A stretch of DNA of 7,104 nt from an uncultured Porphyromonadaceae bacterium (GTDB lineage Bacteria > Bacteroidota > Bacteroidia > Bacteroidales > Muribaculaceae): the NCBI GenBank assembly GCA_900555165.1, contig USKE01000119.1:1-7104 (forward strand), in the 5' to 3' direction. How positions within the stretch are numbered: the first letter of the stretch is position 1; every line of letters begins with the position of its first letter. Below are positions 5,771-7,104 of the stretch, in pieces. The notes under the pieces were generated by a model. The model saw only the letters and a list, made by a program, of their open reading frames with translations. It searched no databases and was not told where the DNA came from. Both the position numbers and the translations under genes were made by a program.

Positions 5771-7039
5771 ATGATTGGCCTGATTGACTGCAACAACTTT
5801 TTCGTGTCGTGTGAGCGCGTGTTTCATCCGCGGCTCATAGGGCGCCCGGTCGTCGTGATGAGCAACGGCGACGGATGTGCCGTTGCCATGTCAAACGAGG
5901 CCAAGGCCCTTGGCATCACCCGCGGCGTGCCCATATACCAGATACGCGACATAATCAGGCGCCACAACGTGATTACCGTGCACGGCGACCACCGGCTGTA
6001 CGGCGACCTGTCGGCGCGCGTAATGTCGACCATCGAGGAACTGGTGCCCGATATCGAGATATACTCGGTCGACGAATGTTTCATTCATTTCCCGCCGGGC
6101 ACCATTGAACAGACCGAACAGCTTGCCCGCGAAATCGTGAAACGGGTGCGCCGCAACGTCGGCATCCCCACGTCGCTCGGCATCGCCCCCACAAAGACAC
6201 TGGCCAAAATCGCCGCCTCGTTCGCCAAGAAATATCCCGCTTACCGTGCCGTCTGCGTAATGGACACTGACGAAAAGCGCCGCAAGGCGCTTGCCCTGAC
6301 CGACATCCGCAGCGTATGGGGCATAGGGCGCCGTCTGACACCCCGGTTGCAACAGGTGGGGATAGAGCGCGCCATCGATTTAGCCGACTTTTCCGAGGCT
6401 CGGGTGACAACCCTGCTGAATGTGACCGGACGCCGGACATGGCTTGAACTTAACGGCCACCCGTGCATCGAGCGCGAGGCCGAGCCTGAGCACAAGCAGA
6501 TATGCTCGTCGCGTTCGTTCACCCCGGCACTCGAGACCATCGAGCAACTGCACGAGGCCGTATCGTCATTCATAACCATCGCATCCCGCAAACTAAGGCG
6601 CCAGCATTCATGCGCCCGAGGCGTGACCGTATTCCTGCGTACAAACCATTTCCGCACCGACCAGCCGCAATACAACCGGTCGACGTTCGTGACGCTCGAA
6701 GAGGCCACCGCCGACCTCATGACCCTTACAAAAGCCGCCATATCGGGCATCGACGCCATTTTCCGTCGCGGATACATGTACCGCAAGATCGGCGTCATCA
6801 TCACCGACATAATTCCCGACAGCGCCGCACAGCCAAGCCTCTTCACATCTCCCGAAGACCGCGAACGCCGCAAACGCCTCATGCGTCTGCTCGACACCCT
6901 GAACGCCAATCCCCGCACCACCGACTCACTCAAGGTCGCCACCTGCCCCCTCCGCCGGCCCCCGGCACCTGCCCCCTCGGCAACAGAACCGGCCTTCTCC
7001 CTCTTCCTATCCGGCCGAAACCTCTCCGCGCCCGATTAA
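5771..7039 (+). CDS. umuC: Y-family DNA polymerase, UmuC-type (Pol V catalytic subunit)
   Basis: UmuC is the catalytic subunit of the error-prone translesion polymerase Pol V, which copies past DNA lesions and normally works with UmuD'2, RecA and the sliding clamp. The family is clear from MIGLIDCNNFFVSCERVF at the N-terminus (catalytic Asp6), SNGDGCAVAMSNEAKALGI (31-49), and YSVDECF with metal-binding Asp101-Glu102. SLGIAPTKTLAKIAA (135-149) is the conserved palm/thumb segment, and VWGIG (182-186) the helix-hairpin-helix. The little-finger domain spans about 240-345. QPSLF at 354-358 fits the QxxLF beta-clamp binding motif. After LMRLLDTLN (370-378) the family usually continues to a Trp-containing stretch and an SPRYTT-like end. 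Here, residues from about 391 are instead Pro/Ala-rich and unrelated. No umuD lies directly upstream, where DUF4301 and the palindromic repeat are found. ATG 5771 starts exactly at the conserved N-terminus. A weak TATATTTC at 5744-5751 may be its -7 box. Confidence 0.95.
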   Translation: MIGLIDCNNFFVSCERVFHPRLIGRPVVVMSNGDGCAVAMSNEAKALGITRGVPIYQIRDIIRRHNVITVHGDHRLYGDLSARVMSTIEELVPDIEIYSVDECFIHFPPGTIEQTEQLAREIVKRVRRNVGIPTSLGIAPTKTLAKIAASFAKKYPAYRAVCVMDTDEKRRKALALTDIRSVWGIGRRLTPRLQQVGIERAIDLADFSEARVTTLLNVTGRRTWLELNGHPCIEREAEPEHKQICSSRSFTPALETIEQLHEAVSSFITIASRKLRRQHSCARGVTVFLRTNHFRTDQPQYNRSTFVTLEEATADLMTLTKAAISGIDAIFRRGYMYRKIGVIITDIIPDSAAQPSLFTSPEDRERRKRLMRLLDTLNANPRTTDSLKVATCPLRRPPAPAPSATEPAFSLFLSGRNLSAPD

Positions 7040-7063
7040 CAGATTCACGCTAACGGCGAGATC

Positions 7064-7070
7064 AGAGAGG
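7064..7070 (+). promoter_or_regulatory. Shine-Dalgarno sequence AGAGAGG before a new start codon
   Basis: AGAGAGG is a good complement to the 16S rRNA 3' end and lies six nucleotides before ATG 7077. It stands out because no other gene in this window shows a clear Shine-Dalgarno sequence. It supports a real start at the window edge. Confidence 0.5.
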
Positions 7071-7076
7071 AACTAC

Positions 7077-7104
7077 ATGGACACCATCCATATTAAATTG
7101 CAGG
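7077..7104 (+). CDS. Start of a further gene, cut by the window end
   Basis: Only nine codons are visible (Met-Asp-Thr-Ile-His-Ile-Lys-Leu-Gln), open to the last base. The case for a gene is the well-spaced AGAGAGG and the position 37 nt after the umuC stop, on the same strand, which would allow co-transcription. The sequence is too short to identify a family. Confidence 0.45.

Noticed and set aside
6502..7053. A forward ORF overlapping the second half of umuC
   Set aside because: The product is His/Arg/Pro-rich low complexity. The umuC frame across most of the same DNA encodes conserved polymerase and clamp-binding motifs.
1..7104. CRISPR array, tRNA/rRNA genes, toxin-antitoxin or phage-defence system
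   Set aside because: I found no regularly spaced repeats, no RNA gene signatures, and no nuclease, ATPase or toxin motifs that would support such a system.

Overview
This looks like a chromosomal segment from a GC-rich member of the Bacteroidales. The best fit is a Muribaculaceae-like gut bacterium, but that is an inference. The support is a DUF4301 protein (a family I associate with Bacteroidetes), an NhaA with the long charged insert I associate with Bacteroidetes homologues, a long secreted TPR protein of Bacteroidetes type, a TAnnTTTG promoter element, and mostly absent Shine-Dalgarno sequences. All credible genes lie on the + strand.

Layout: (1) 3-284 is the 3' end of a small lipoprotein gene, with its lipobox at the window edge. 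(2) 389-1792 is nhaA, a complete Na+/H+ antiporter, preceded by an interrupted inverted repeat that ends on the base before its ATG. (3) 1897-3971 is a secreted or periplasmic TPR protein split by a frame break beside a run of seven C residues. A perfect 11-bp inverted repeat and a -7 promoter box surround its start codon. (4) 4033-5595 is a complete DUF4301 gene, 61 nt downstream and probably on the same transcript. Its motifs in order resemble UDP-sugar pyrophosphorylases. (5) 5616-5714 is an intergenic long inverted repeat containing a perfect 20-bp palindrome, resembling a REP doublet or MITE. (6) 5771-7039 is a Y-family polymerase of UmuC type with intact catalytic residues and clamp-binding motif, an unusual C-terminal tail, and no umuD beside it. 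(7) 7077-7104 is probably the first codons of a further gene with a good ribosome binding site.

The genes do not form one recognisable pathway. The window reads as ordinary chromosomal housekeeping and stress genes, not a defence island or mobile element. The points that merit a second look are the pyrophosphorylase signature in DUF4301, the start-codon-embracing inverted repeats at two consecutive genes, the C-tract frame break, the palindromic repeat, and the isolated UmuC with its odd tail.
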